DNA from: Trichoplax sp. H2
Taxonomy: Eukaryota; Placozoa; Uniplacotomia; Trichoplacea
Length of the DNA: 64,000 nucleotides
Reading direction: 5' to 3'
Assembly (NCBI GenBank): GCA_003344405.1
Contig: NOWV01000036.1
Coordinates: forward strand, 492,680-556,679
Of the stretch, positions 30,001 through 42,910 are shown one piece after another. A program made the position numbers and the translations under genes. The notes beneath the pieces were generated by a model. It worked only from the letters and a program-made list of their open reading frames with translations. It had not been told where the DNA came from and searched no databases. Each line of letters starts with the position of its first letter. Position 1 is the first letter of the stretch.

Positions 30001-31308
30001 TTACCGACTTATATTGAATTGAAAACGTTACGAACACGTGAGGCATTTGTAAGTTGGTTTAAGCTTCGTCATTGCAAACTCAAATAGAAGCTGCATAATA
30101 TTATTTTAAAAAATTATTTACAAGAAACGTTAACGACATGCTTAATTTCCTAAACATCACCGATCGATAATCCAGATACAAATCCTGTATTTTAGTTTTA
30201 CTTTCTATTTCTTATTCTAAATTACGTTTAGTCGCATTCCAGCACCTACTTTTACCTTGCTAAAGTAGCCTTTTATGATTGCATATACTAGTGAGAAAAG
30301 CAATAATTTTGTAGCATTGATATTGTAGTATATCAGGTACAGATTTAACGCCTCAAATTTTTTTTTATCTTTTTAGAGTAATCTGTGGGAGTTACTGATA
30401 TAGGCGATAATAGTTTCTATGTATTCATATTGCAGTATAAATAAAATATGGCTCAAAACCAATAGATAGTAATCATTCCAATAGAATATATACAGTTTTC
30501 ATTTGCTAAGGAATGAAAATAATGTTAACGTTTATTTTTTCCACGGTTATCTATTGAAAGCTACAAGTATTTTAACTTCATAGATGAATATGCTGCAACA
30601 AACTATAGTAAATGAGGATTACACCGTGTTCTCTGTTATATTAATAATTATTCCATATTATAATAAGCTAGTATCAAGGAAATTAAATATCTATAATTGA
30701 TGCTGTCTCAATAACAAGAAAAAGCAAAAGCAGATCATCGGATTAGTAAATAAAATGTTAAAAGTGATGCATATAAATATATTAATTAGCTTTGATGACA
30801 AATGATGAACAATTTAGCTAGTGGTCGTCCAAATTAATACCATTTATGTTACGTACAGGGAATAGAACCAATCATTTATCCCGCAGATAAAGAATTTAGC
30901 GCATCTATTAGTTTGGTAAGAAATTTATCATATTTTTGTGCGTTGTTAAACAAAAACCCGCAGCAAATATTTTAATTTAATATCTAATACTATGATAGAT
31001 CAGCGATGGAGCAGAATGCATTTTAATACCAAGACGAATCTTTAGAGATCATTTATCTGTAACAAAAGTTGGTATCATGCAAATCAAAGTAGGTGAATTA
31101 TAATTATAGTTAAAGGGCTAACACCATGCCTAATGAGGAGTTACCATGTAACCAATATAAATTTTATTGATATAATGACCAGGTTGAGAGATTTCCTGAT
31201 TGCAAGCAATTAGTTGAGAGTTTGATGGAATCAATGCGATGGAAAAATTATAAGGGCGAACTTGTAACAAATGTATTGAGAAGAATTGATGATAAAAAAT
31301 TACGATAA
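24017..31308 (+). CDS. CNBD2: CNBD2-like protein with two cyclic-nucleotide-binding domains
   Basis: Sixteen exons close in one frame to 612 residues: 24017-24145, 25648-25821, 26582-26656, 27389-27477, 27610-27683, 27811-27947, 28051-28128, 28292-28353, 28579-28656, 28864-28924, 29020-29344, 29693-29880, 29953-30048, 30859-30915, 30999-31088, 31183-31308 (TAA). The first CNB domain shows FDKDRVIIRKGHRSD, FFVLSG, YGHSFG and ERSATVF, then ELFVIHDYGNIF. The second shows the RGSVICPNC and QWVYVITSGKCKVIKYL strands. The usual FGE of the phosphate-binding cassette is FGL, while the arginine before SAT is kept, so ligand binding is uncertain. A hydrophobic run (FFVVVLLCAYFIYFITHLIC) sits near residue 50. 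CNBD2-type proteins are linked to sperm and cAMP signalling in mammals. The junction near 27683/27811 and the exon ends at 25648 and 28128 have plausible alternatives. Confidence 0.8.
28551..28577 (+). repeat. TTTCAA hexamer microsatellite serving as an intron pyrimidine tract
   Basis: About four to five copies of TTCAAT run directly into the TTTTAG acceptor of the CNBD2-like exon at 28579. Copy number here could vary between individuals and alter acceptor strength. Confidence 0.7.
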
Positions 31309-32262
31309 AAATCTAATTTTCTTGAGTAATTTTAAGCTTGTAAAGTTTTATGGGCATTCTCATAAGAAAATCCAGGCTTAAAGCTTTCTTTATGACAATT
31401 CCAACTTTAGAGAAACTGAATCTTTATTATTAGATCTATGGTTGTTGAAGCATTATATAATTTAGTTCATGCGCTGATATTAAAATGTAGAGAGCAGCTG
31501 CTTGATACATTTAGAAATCGACATCCAGTCTGGTTATCTGGTAATATTACTTTGAATAAAAAATTAGTGCAAATAGATTTATATTCATTTTTTCCATGAA
31601 ATATTGAGAGCTACGTGCTGATCGTTTTTTATTCAGATTTTACGAATATCATTATAATATTGTTCGTCTTTGTTAAACAAGTTAGCATCAAACAACGTTT
31701 TATAAACTTGAAATTTCTGGCTAATTTTCTAAAGCTTCTTTTCTTGTGTAATTGTTTAATTTATAACAAAATAATTGCTTTACTACCATTTTTGACGACT
31801 TCATTTAAAAACTGAAAAATGTCAAAATAAATAATTTCTGCATTATCAAGTTAGCTCTTCCGGTAGTCAACACTTTTATAATCTTGCAATCTATAGTTTG
31901 AAATGTGTAATTGCTATTTTACAGCTTGCGTATATTCTCAGATAAAGCAGTCGGAAATGAATATATATAGATAAAATATGAATTGTTTCATAAAGTGGTT
32001 TCCAATATTGCAATTTCGAAATATTGTATCGGTAGCGGATTAAAATTTTTGTAAATATCAATCGAGAATTTAGTATCAATAGATATAGATCAGCCAATAT
32101 TTGTTTTTCTTTATTATATATGGCGCAAGAAAATTTAGGAAATTATTACAGCATCAGTCTTTAGTAATTGTGATTTTGAATGAAATGATTAAGTAATCGG
32201 AGAATATATATTTTTAAGAGTGTGGGTAGCAATAAATTAATCTGCTTGCATTGAAATCATTA
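31309..32262. other. Convergent intergenic spacer between CNBD2-like (+) and TBC1D19-like (-)
   Basis: It holds the 3' UTRs of both genes. An ATG at 31438 opens 34 codons up to a GTAATA donor (MVVEALYNLVHALI...), possibly an alternative exon, but it is unrecognised. The rest is stop-rich. Confidence 0.45.
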
Positions 32263-35200
32263 CTATTGTTCTAATTCTTTCCGTAATATAATGATAAGTT
32301 GCATTATCTTTTTAAGATGATCTTTAAATTTCTTTCAGAATGTGGTGTAATTCATAGACAGTGCATTTACCACTGTCTACATCTTAGAAAGTTATACGCA
32401 GAAAATAGTTGAAGTGAAAGTTTAATTCAATGCTATAAGATCAAGCGAGATTTATTCCTTTGTCTTATTGGGTTTATTTCTTTTGAAAGTTTTGGTATAA
32501 TAAATATTTATTTTCAAAAATCCAAGTAAAGATAGCTATTATTTAAGAATTGATTGGAAATGCCGAAAATCAAAGCATATTAATGTAAATGTACGTACGT
32601 CGCACTTTTAGTACAATATTATAATCGTTAAATTAAAATAGTACTATATTCCATAGAATTTCTAGAGGTTTCGCTAGTAATATAGAAATAGAAACAAGTC
32701 GTGCAATAATTTTACTGCTTTTTATATTCGTCATCTTATGCAACAAACGACGCAGTTTTGTGTACATTGAGAATGAAGATAGAAATATGACAAAGGGAAG
32801 GCAAATATAAATCATTTACATGTAAAGACAACGTCACTTCTACAGATTACCCATGAAAAGGTATGATTGCAGTAGTGGAATAATTTGTATTTGAGAAATA
32901 TCGGCCATAATTCGCTGCAAAAATTACATGAAAAGATTGCAAGAGTTTAATAAGTATAAAACGAAATTATGAAAGTTACCAGCCAAATTCGAGTAGCTGT
33001 AGACTCAGCGGTAATACTAGTAATTGAAGGGTGGCATACTCTCATAAAAGTACAGATCATGTATTTAAATTTGATTTACCTCTACATTTTCTAGTGTTTG
33101 TGCTTGCATTAAGTTGTCTTTTCGGAAAGCAAAAATTGCTACTGCTAGTACTGTAATGTTGCATAACGATTCAGTATAAATTCCTTGATGTTTACTATTC
33201 GTAAGACTACATTATTAATAACGATTGCCATTTACTCCTTACCGGAGAGGACTTCCAAAGAATAGTATGCAATAATTTTATCCCATAAAAGTAAAACCTA
33301 AATAGGTATGCAAAGAATATGAGACGGCTATAGAACAGGTTTACATGATTTATTTATCACTAACATTTACAATCATTCGCTGGAAAGAAACAAGTAGTTT
33401 AAAAATGTGTAACTATAAGCTATCCTTTACTCTATGAGTTAATTATCAAATTCGATAAATTTAACTACTCACATCTTCTGGTGAAAGATAGCCTGAGAAC
33501 GCAAACATCATCCACTTAAAGGCAATTTTTAGGCTGTAGAAATTTTGATACGTAGAGTTAGTTGATATACTACTGCTCAAAAGCTAGCTATATCAAAGTT
33601 ACGATGTTTTTTAAGTTAATTATAGATATTAACAGTAGGCTGGAATCTGATTTATCGTAATTCTTACGGTTGGGCTTTTATCTCTCGCAAGTGATAGAAT
33701 AAACCTGGGTAGTGAGATTGCAACAAACTTTCAAAGGTAACACATAAATTCAGAATCCCCTATATTGATGTTTGTGTCAAAAATTGAATTAATCGTTCAA
33801 GATGTCGAGTATTAAGGTAGAATATGCTAACTTTTCAAGTTTATTCTCGTTACTATTGTATGCTTAATTACTTATTAGATAAGAGAGCTATCCTACCTGC
33901 GGATGTGATGATAGTGTATGGAGACGAAAGAAAAACCTAATAGGAAGGAAATTTGTATGCGTAATATCAGTGACACGATTAAAAACTTCACATATGGTAA
34001 TTATTGAATGCTGTAAATCAAATTTAATGTTATAGGCAGAATTATTATCATTTTCATTTCTAACCGTATATATTTAATTTGCATAAGAGAAAGATAAATT
34101 AGTTAATTAACTAAGTTTTAAGTAAATCAAGAGAAACTATTATCAGACGCTTTTTTTTTCAACTTCAATATAATAGTAATTATTACCAAGTTGATTGCTC
34201 AAATGTCCATACAAGTTAGCTTAACGATATAAAATTTAAAATAATCTTTTAGATGTCTTGACTAATATAGTATTACCTGGTATATAATTCGCGTAGGACA
34301 AAGTATATACTTTCGCAATCTTCAAATAAATAGCAGATTGGAGCTACTGCAATAGCGACAATCGGTTATAGAAATCATGAATATAAAATGACAGCTCAAA
34401 GGATCTAACCACAGCTTTAGTGCATGTATATATATCTTGAGAAAATACTTATCGATACATTACGGTATAAAATACTACTTGATTAACAGTCGGTAATAAA
34501 ATAACTGAACTAGAGAATGTAAATATATAGCCTTTAAATCTTAGAATGCGGCTAAATTATGATTATTAAAACGGGTAAATGTTCATAAGCTATCTATTGA
34601 CGAAAATAGTAGTAAAGTATCAAAAATTAAATATTTGCTATATACCGAACATGGAAATGCCATAAAATGGAATTATTCCTGCAATATCCCAAACGAAAAT
34701 ATTGATTAATAATTACGAAAAATCAGAACTAAAGTAAATCTCAAACATAGGCTTTTAGTGTGTTTACTCGATACTTTGATTTAAGACTCTATAGTGATAG
34801 GCTAAAAGTAAAATTATGCAGTAATTTACTACAGTATATAACTAATAATATCTTGCTCCAAATACATATTTCTTGTATCTGATAAATTTTAGAAAGCTTG
34901 CTTGAGTTTGTATTTGAGGCAATACCGTTTGGTGGATAAATGATTAGGTTTTCTGGACTTTCAGACTTGCCTGCATATTTTTATTGTTAGATAATTTAGA
35001 TTACGTTCTTCATGGATGATCCAGATATGGTACATTTTTTAAATTAATTATCAACAGGATATATTTAAGTCTTCGACACCTTTTTGATAAGCTTTTGATG
35101 GCGTGGCACTTGAATTATTAAAGTGTTTCAATACTGCAGTATCACGAGTAAAAGCTAACATTGCCTGGTATAAATATTTAGTCATTAAATTAGCAGAAAA

Positions 35201-38200
35201 GCCGAAATAGATATTGTACGCATATAATTGAATTATTTAAATTATTTCATAGACTTCTACTACGTAGAAAAGATCTAAATGATTAGTAGTACATAAGATA
35301 TTTCATAAGCTATTCTACCTGATAAAATAAGTCTTCAAATGGAAAGTAATGACTGTCATTAGCTGATGTTAACCTAATGTCCTAAAGTTATAAGAAAAAG
35401 AACCGATCATGATGTTAGATTAATTCTACGAGCGTGTAAAGTATTTGTTATCTATCTGATATCTCACCTTTCTTATTAATTTATCTACTAACATATCGTA
35501 ACTGCAGACGTGCTTTACTAGTTGTTCATAGTAATAAAGATCCTTTACGAGGTAAGAAAAGAAATGACATTGGAATTTTATAAAAAACTTTGTTTTAATA
35601 TTATCTTTCATTCCGTCAACTTTCAACTTATAAGATTAGTAATTTGCACCGTGTCATTATTAAAAAGTTTTATCTGAAATCAAACAGCTAGCTTACCACT
35701 TCTTCTAAGGATACACCAAGCATTTGCTTCCATAGCTGACCTCGTAAAGATCTTGGGCATCCACGTTTCGAAAATTCTCGCGAGAGTGGTGCATGATTTT
35801 TTTCTACGACTATCCAATTTTAATGTGATTTTAGATGTAATGCAAATCATGGATAAGTAGTATTATAAAAGTATCGAAATAAGATGTTTTAAGTCAGTAC
35901 ATGTAAATCATCAATCTCTTATACTATAGAGTGATAAAGATTTAGATTTAGCATGATTCCAAGCTAGCGTTGAAATATGCTGGATTATTTTCGTGAAATA
36001 TTATTGCATACGTATGTTATGTTGTGATGGTATAGTAATTAATTTCCTTCGATATTAGAAGTGTTATTTATCCGGAAAAACATAACATCTTTGCTTAGAT
36101 GGTTACCTTTTTTACCTAACTTTAGCCTTTCCTCTTCTAGTCGAACTACGTATAAGATTAATCGGAATATTTGTAAAAAAGTTGATGATAGATACTTTAG
36201 GAGAATAGTTACAAATTATTGGAACGAATATAAATAGAACTTTATCCTAAGCAAAATTACGGATTGTTCATTCACCAACTATTTTCAAATTAACCAACAT
36301 AATATGAAAATAATGATCTAGAAGTTGCAATCAGTTTAAATTGCTTCATGGCTTATTGCTGTTTCGGTAACTTAATTATGTTATAGTTTTCGATTGTTAG
36401 GCACAATCCAGAGCTAGTCTAATGTATTTTGGTGTTAATTTAGTATGTAATTCGTTGCATAAAACTTTTTAATATTATTAATTTTATTTTCGGATGCAGG
36501 CTTCAGAACTTTTAATTACGAGATGTCTATACTTAGGTTCTTTGTTAATGATCTACAGATTAAAGTGTTGGTTAATATGATATAGAAAATTTACGAATTT
36601 TTCTTATATTATGTCAAATTTTAACTTCAGATACTTATTAATCTGAGATTCTATGTTTGTAGATGAAGTTTCTGAACAAAGTAATCCAGAGGAATAGCCT
36701 TAAAAAGTAAAGCTAGTCCCAGTAATATAGGTTTTGTAGTATAGCTGATGGATTCATAATCACAGTTTATAATAGAATCTTTTAGAGGCAAAATTATAGT
36801 TGTAACAGTATAAGCTATTTATAATTATGAGCTACTAATGATAGAAATGTTTACTAACGTAAATGAAGGTTACATAATTGCAGTACCGGTCTTATTTTGA
36901 TATTTGCGATCCTTGATCGATGAATGATAAACGTTGGTTGAAAGATCTTTAAATTGCTTTTTCTAACGAAGAAGTACATAATAATGCATGTAATATACTG
37001 ATTATGCAACATCAATTCTTCGTAAATTCTATTTGCGAAAAAGTGGAAATTTCAAATGCTAGCGATCTTACAAAATCTTCAAGTTCTTTAACTTTAAAGT
37101 GTAAGTTCATTACACCCCAGTGGCTATTAAAGCTACATATAAGAAGTTAAAAATATGAAGGATGAAATTACGATTATTGTAAGAAAGCTCTCACTGAAAC
37201 CATGAAGAATGCGCTATCACTTTTAAGAACTGGATTCGATTGGCTAACAAACAATAACTCATACATTTAAAATTGCATATCAGATTATCTGTCTTCAAGG
37301 ATAGCAGAAGTAAGTATACTTTCAAAAATTATTTTTTTGTTAGTTTGTTAACTCATCTAATTAAAAGCTGATATATGACCATAAGATTCCAAATTAATAA
37401 ATATTTAACTTACAATGATAGATTGTCCTCGATAGCAGGATTTCTAACAGATGTCACTATCTACAATCCATAAAATCAAAGAAATTAATACTTTTGTACT
37501 CAAGCTGTCTATAAAACTAATATCAACTTATTTGTTGATCTGATTTTACCTCGTAAAAGTCTTTTACTGAATAAATAAATTGAAGGTTTCCAAATTCTGA
37601 TGATTTATTAAATATGAAAGAGGGAATTATTGATACGGGTAAGGCTTAACCATGCATATGATATCCGCAAGAATCGTTAAGATCTAACATAGATACTGAA
37701 CTGTTATCAAATTTTCCTAAGGAATCAAGATCGGCCCGAATTTGCCATTCATCGCTTTTACTGCGCTGTATCAAAATATTTTGGTAGCGATCAACATTAG
37801 AATTATAACACAGATCCAATTCGTGCTGAATCTATGGCCCAATTAGAATGACTAAAATTTAATTAATTTAAGTTGCTTCGTTATGGATCAATTGCGATTT
37901 GATACCTTTTTAACAAGTTCTAAACTTTGCTGCTTACACATTGTATTAAAAGATTTTGCAATTTTCTTCTCCCAGTTTTCCTATCATAGTAAAAACCGTT
38001 AATTGATACACGGAATTGGCATTGATATACTAGGCTTGATTATATAATCACTGGTACCTGTGCTTTACGTATATAAGTAAGTTTTTCTTTATAAGTACTA
38101 GATTCACTTACGCCGAAGGACGAATCTGTATATCTGCGTTAGTATAAAGATATTATCGTGTTATGACACCATTAAATTCTAAAATTGATAGACTTTAGAT

Positions 38201-39409
38201 CTCGATCTTTTAAGCCAATCGTATGTCTTTGACATAAATACACGTGGATGAAGTAACTAGCTAAATATTTATATTAATAGCATATTGTTTATGCTACCAA
38301 ATTTAATACCTATTCAGACGAGTGTAGACTTGATTACCTATAGCATTTTTCCAACCTATAATATCAAAAGCCGATACATTGTATCATCGTTAAAATCCTA
38401 GCTAAATGGTCATAATTTAAAGCATTTAAGATGGCAATCTTTACTCACCTAAATCTGTAAGATAATGTTGTAAAGATTTGAAAACGTTTGAAGAGGTAAC
38501 TTGAGGTTTGACCAAATATTCCTAGTTTATCAAAATTTCAGGACAAAGTTACTATAAAATGATTTGCAAATAACATGTACTGTTAATTGTATGAACCCTA
38601 TATCACAGGATGCAGAGAATTTGAACTGTTTCATCAGTAAATTGCCTTAGAGTTACCGCAAAGGATTTCAGGTAAATATAGCAGAGCTTTACGGCTCTAA
38701 CTGTTATAAAACTGCAATTGCACATACATCTATAACGGTTGTGATTATGATAATGTTGTGTACAATTAGATAAATTCAGAAGTAAAATCATTTTCATCTA
38801 TTCCACCTATACGACGTTATAGAAGATCTTCTTTTAACTGATAGGTGCGAATGCAATCATAATCTCAGACCAGGACTAAGATCCTCTATAAAACGTCACT
38901 TCTAATCAAATATGACTGACAAATCAAATAAAAATTACTATTACTAAATTTCCTCATTACATTTATTTCATTATTTCATCGCCCACATATGCGTTATTTT
39001 TTAGTATAAAAACTTGCGCTAAATCTTTTCTTTTAAATTTGTAATCTTAAAAAGTAATAGCAAAACCAATTCTTGTGATATAGATAATTTAATTACTTAA
39101 AGATGTCGTTCAGAATATCTGACATGAATGTGATATCGTTGCCTTAGTAAATACTTAAATTGACTTAAGCCCTACTCCTATAGCCTTACCATTAACATAA
39201 AATTATAATATTAGATAGTTTTTATCTCTGGAGCCATTTATCCGGTAATTTTATCAAAGAGGTCGTAAGTACTTTCGAAATGAAATTATTTAGTTTATAG
39301 TAAATAAGATGATTCCAACCTGAACGGCTTCCTGTATCTTGTAATTTAAGCTTGTTTGGCTGAATTCAAGAGCTAATTGACTACTAACATCATCATTATT
39401 AGCGGCCAT
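32263..39409 (-). CDS. TBC1D19: TBC1D19-like Rab GTPase-activating protein
   Basis: Minus-strand exons in order: 39320-39409 (ATG), 38449-38521, 38338-38355, unresolved part, 37550-37566, 37414-37460, about 36660-36744, 36116-36136, 35697-35803, 35468-35542, 35319-35381, 35080-35164, 34926-34970, 34646-34678, 34277-34346, 33897-33936, 33668-33759, 33473-33533, 33243-33297, 33080-33150, 32263-32331 (TAG). From 35803 to the stop every phase closes. TBC-domain marks: KRGCPRSLRGQLWKQML, DLYYYEQLVKHVC, YFPFEDLFYQ, MLAFTRDTAVLKHF, IIYPPNGIIPFYGISMFVAP, RELYTRFFFRLHTLSSHP, HYPGLFYHLREIKAQPLK, FKWMMFAFSGYL, LLLWDKIIAYYSLEVL. The canonical catalytic IxxDxxR and YxQ signatures are not evident, which is how I remember vertebrate TBC1D19. 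Family role: Rab inactivation in membrane traffic. Exons between 37567 and 38337 are only partly traceable; 37700-37775 is one candidate. Confidence 0.88.
32355..32379. other. Perfect inverted repeat in the last TBC1D19-like intron
   Basis: TAGACAGTG and CACTGTCTA pair over nine bases around a seven-base loop. It lies just upstream, in the transcribed sense, of the acceptor of the last exon, so it would be present in the pre-mRNA. No function is implied. Confidence 0.6.
36890..37320 (+). other. Coding-like segments antisense to TBC1D19 introns (unidentified, possibly decayed)
   Basis: On the plus strand, about 36963-37096 is open from FSNEEVHNNACNILIMQ to a GTAAGT donor, with two in-frame stops just upstream. 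About 37157-37260 is open through KKALTETMKNALSLLRTGF. The residue mix is protein-like, but I recognise no family. It could be a nested pseudogene or chance. Confidence 0.2.
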
Positions 39410-40349
39410 AATTTAATCTGATCGAATCTCGCGATGTGTCTTATTGCAATATAATCAGTTGATCTTGGGAGAACTTTACTACATGAGTGAATTGATTGAT
39501 AATGTACAATTAATGTACTTGAATAAGGGCAATAGTCGTCGGCTAAAGGAGTATCTCTTGGTTAAAAGAGAATCACAAATCGAATTTATTCTAGCTAAAT
39601 CCTTTTGTGGTCTAATCAATCTTCATTTTCGGCTATAGGACTGTTATTAGGGCATGCTCATAGTGCACCCCACCATGGTCCTAGTAACTAAGCAACGGTT
39701 TTATGTAAAATAGTAATACGCCTATGATCGGGTACAATTTTTTATTAGGCAAACTTGTTCTATGAACACATACTTCCTTGTTCAATACGATTAGAGCAAC
39801 TAACTCTAAATTTAATAAGCGATCGAATTCTAATTGCAAATCCTGAAATATTCGTTTCCATTGGCAATAATATAAGATCGGTCTTTAATACAGTGAACAC
39901 TTGTTTAATATGGGACATAAAGGTGCATGTGTTTATCTGCACATCGTGCATAATTCTACTAAATTTGCCCTCAGTTTCCATAAATAGTCTGGTTTACTCC
40001 GTAAAAAGGTTTGGATTTAAATGTTACAGTATCAATCGTAGCTATCGAAACTCTCTGAAAATTATAGAAACTGGAGTCTCTATAATCAAAATTTTATGTA
40101 TATGTTTATATTTCTTTCTACTTTTTTGCGATTTTTAATATATTATTATAATGTCAGTTTAACATTGCGTCAGTCTTCGGTAATAACGAAATAGCAAGTT
40201 TACTGATATGGCAAAATATTATTCAAATTACCCAATATTCTATTCTTTACATAAGCACAATTTGATTTACCAGCCAATAATAAAATAAACCTTCGGACTA
40301 CATGGTAGTCTGGAACCTTTAACAACGAGGTAATAATCTTGGGGTATTA
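39410..40349. other. Upstream region of the TBC1D19-like gene
   Basis: It holds the presumed promoter of the minus-strand gene. Long open frames at 39444-39638 (+), 39755-40138 (+, 127 codons) and 39760-39981 (-) overlap one another. None starts convincingly or matches a family, so I do not call a gene. Confidence 0.4.
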
Positions 40350-42910
40350 GCTGAACAAAGGGTATTTTAAATTGATTAGGAAATTTTTACTTCACCTTAC
40401 ATTGTTGCCATCATCTTATAAGTTCCTAGATAATAGCCTACCCTCCTTATTTATGGTTTCTGTTCGGCATAGAAAACTTCGTTGATCCATACTAAGCGTA
40501 CAAAATTGGATAGAAGGGTATGTTGGCGCACATCCTTATGCAGATAGACTATCTTTGCTCTAACTGAAAATTTATTTCGCACCAACAATTATTTGCTGAG
40601 TGTAAATATATGTATATGAAACATACGCAATAAACGAATATTGAGAGTCAGACATGTAACAAAAAATATTTTTTACAAGTAACCTTGTCTAGATATTACA
40701 TTCTTAGCTGAGTATTTAGAACGACAGAGTAAGAAAATCCAGTGACAATTAAATGCGACTGTATCATTATTAGAAAGTTTAATTATTCAATATGTACTTG
40801 TTACAAATAGCCTTTGTAACTAGAAAACAGGCATTAAACACTATCTTCACTAGTGCTCGTGTTCCCAACTAACTTAGGGACCTATCGTAGTTGAACTAAC
40901 TCTCAGCTACACAAATAAGCTACTAATGAGTAATAGGTTTAAATACTTCACTTTATTTTCATTAATCTTAGTCGTAAAATGTACTAAAGAAAAACATAAG
41001 AACATTCTTAGCAATAATAGTCAAAAGACCCTGCGAGTGACTAACTGGAACTGAGCAGCTAAGCTAGTGCTCGGTTTTCTATAGTCTCGGCCAACGCCGA
41101 TGGTGCACTTGAGAATATTCTTGACATAGCGACTTACACTGTACAGTATACATATCCTAGTATAGAAGTTCAGTTAGAAGAAGTTAACATAGATCAGTAT
41201 AAGTCAACGCTAATTAATATTAAACGAATTAATGAGCCAACTAGAGCCTCGGGGCTCTGAAAAATAATTGCACCTTGCTTTTAAGGTGTTATTAATATGC
41301 ATTTACTGACTAAGCGTGTTAGCTCCGACACGTCTACAATATTGAACTTTCTGATACCTTGGCAATAACAAGCAAGTACTTATTAATAAACATTAATATC
41401 TAATAAGCTACTGGAGCAAAAGATAATTTAAATGAGATATTTTAATTAACATAGCAATTAATATTTCGGAGCCTGGCTCCGTAACAGTACTGTAATTTAT
41501 TGATCTTGAAAGAAATAAACTGTAATAAAGCTGCTGCTAATATTGTTTATTCCATCGAACTTAAATATACTCATAAATGACAATATACTGTATAGTTAAC
41601 ACCTATTAAATGTTACAAAATAGTGTACTTTATACACCCAATTGAAATATTATATTTGGGATAGAATAACTAGTTTAAACCAATACCTGAGTCTTATTCG
41701 TCTACGAGAAGTTATTTGCGCTACTGATTCCTTGCTATTCTTAGGTAATTGCTAAAATTACTAATAAAAAGTTTTAATATATAAAAGGTAAAATATGACT
41801 AGGCATTTACTCGATAATGCTTAAATTCAAAATCGATTTGCGAAAATACTAGTTCAAACCAGACAGTAATAAAGTTACAGTATTTCGACTATCAAACAGT
41901 TTTTACATTCTCGAGCAATATTCATAGTTTGTGCGAGTTTACTGCAATTTATTTATTACAATATTGTCATTAGATTCTAATATCATACCACAAAAGAAAC
42001 TTTCTATCCGAAACTGTGCTAATGTATCTAGTTGTTGTCGTTCACTTTAATTCGTAAACGTTGTTAAATCCAGGGATCAGAATCGTGACAGAAGCAGGGC
42101 ATTTTCCACAGCAGCTCGTGGATTTTCTCAAATTACAGAATTAAGGAAGTTCTATGTCATTGTTTTAATCAGTAGCAATGATCCTTACTCGTAATCAATT
42201 AATCAATAACGGCCTATCTTATGAATGCATTATGCAATTGAGATTTCATAATAAAGTGATCTTCACTTTGTATAATAAAGCTTGCTTTTTGCACGTGCAC
42301 TTTAGGCAAAACTGTATAATAACATGATTCTGAATTGATGAATTAACAAGTGACAATAATATTTACGATACCTACTATTATGCAGCATGATTAGTAGCGT
42401 AGTAGGCGGTATCCTAAATAACCGCTGCCAACGATTGCCGTCGCTGTCCTTAATTAAAGCTCATTTAGTTATGTAATGTAAATTTTTCATCAGCTTTCGT
42501 GGACAGTAATAAAAAAATGGAAAAAACAGAGTATTGTACCAATTTTGTGGACTGCCGAATTCTTCAATTATTCAACCCGCCTATTTTACTTTGTATTCCA
42601 AAGAATGTATCAGATTTAGAAAGTAAATTATTGTATGTGGTGTTCTGAAGTGGCAAGAACGATCTCGATACTGAATTAATAGCTATACTTTTACGCCGAC
42701 GAATTCTTAATCCATTTCTCAGATAGCGATCATCGAAGAAATTAAAGTGGATTGGTTTAGGTTCTCTGCATTAAGTTAGCGCATCAATTAGAAATCATTC
42801 GCTGGAAAATTATAATATAGAATAGGTTAAAGTTTGACAAATAGTATGCTCATTATAAAAGTAAATCGATTAAACTCTCAATCAGCACCTAGAAGATCTG
42901 AAAATACATC
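40350..42910. repeat. Left copy of an old segmental duplication, lacking the 5'-nucleotidase gene
   Basis: About 40350-40775 and 41640-41765 align, with many substitutions, to 43250-43700 and 43860-43975, the sequence 3' of the nucleotidase gene. About 41790-42910 aligns to 47420-49015, the sequence 5' of it. Shared words include CTTATGCAGA, AACTGAAAATTTATTTCGCAC, TTTGGGATAGAAT, CAGTAATAAAGT, TTTACTGCAAT and AACGATCTCG. The 3.4-kb gene itself is missing between the flanks. Confidence 0.75.
40776..41560. repeat. Hairpin-rich ~0.8 kb insert specific to the left duplicate
   Basis: This block has no counterpart in the right copy, where flanking sequence joins near 43700. It contains perfect stems at 40800-40820 (GTTACAAA/TTTGTAAC), 41087-41100 (TCGGC/GCCGA), 41243-41258 (AGAGCC/GGCTCT), 41271-41288 (CACCTT/AAGGTG), 41315-41332 (CGTGT/ACACG) and 41467-41481 (CGGAGCC/GGCTCCG). 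No coding frame is evident. It may be a non-autonomous mobile element or RNA-forming repeat. Confidence 0.55.

Noticed and set aside
39755-40138. 127-codon plus-strand frame with hydrophobic segments, overlapped by a 73-codon minus-strand frame
   Set aside because: It starts with TTG rather than ATG, has no recognised motif, and both strands are open. One frame of this length is close to chance expectation.
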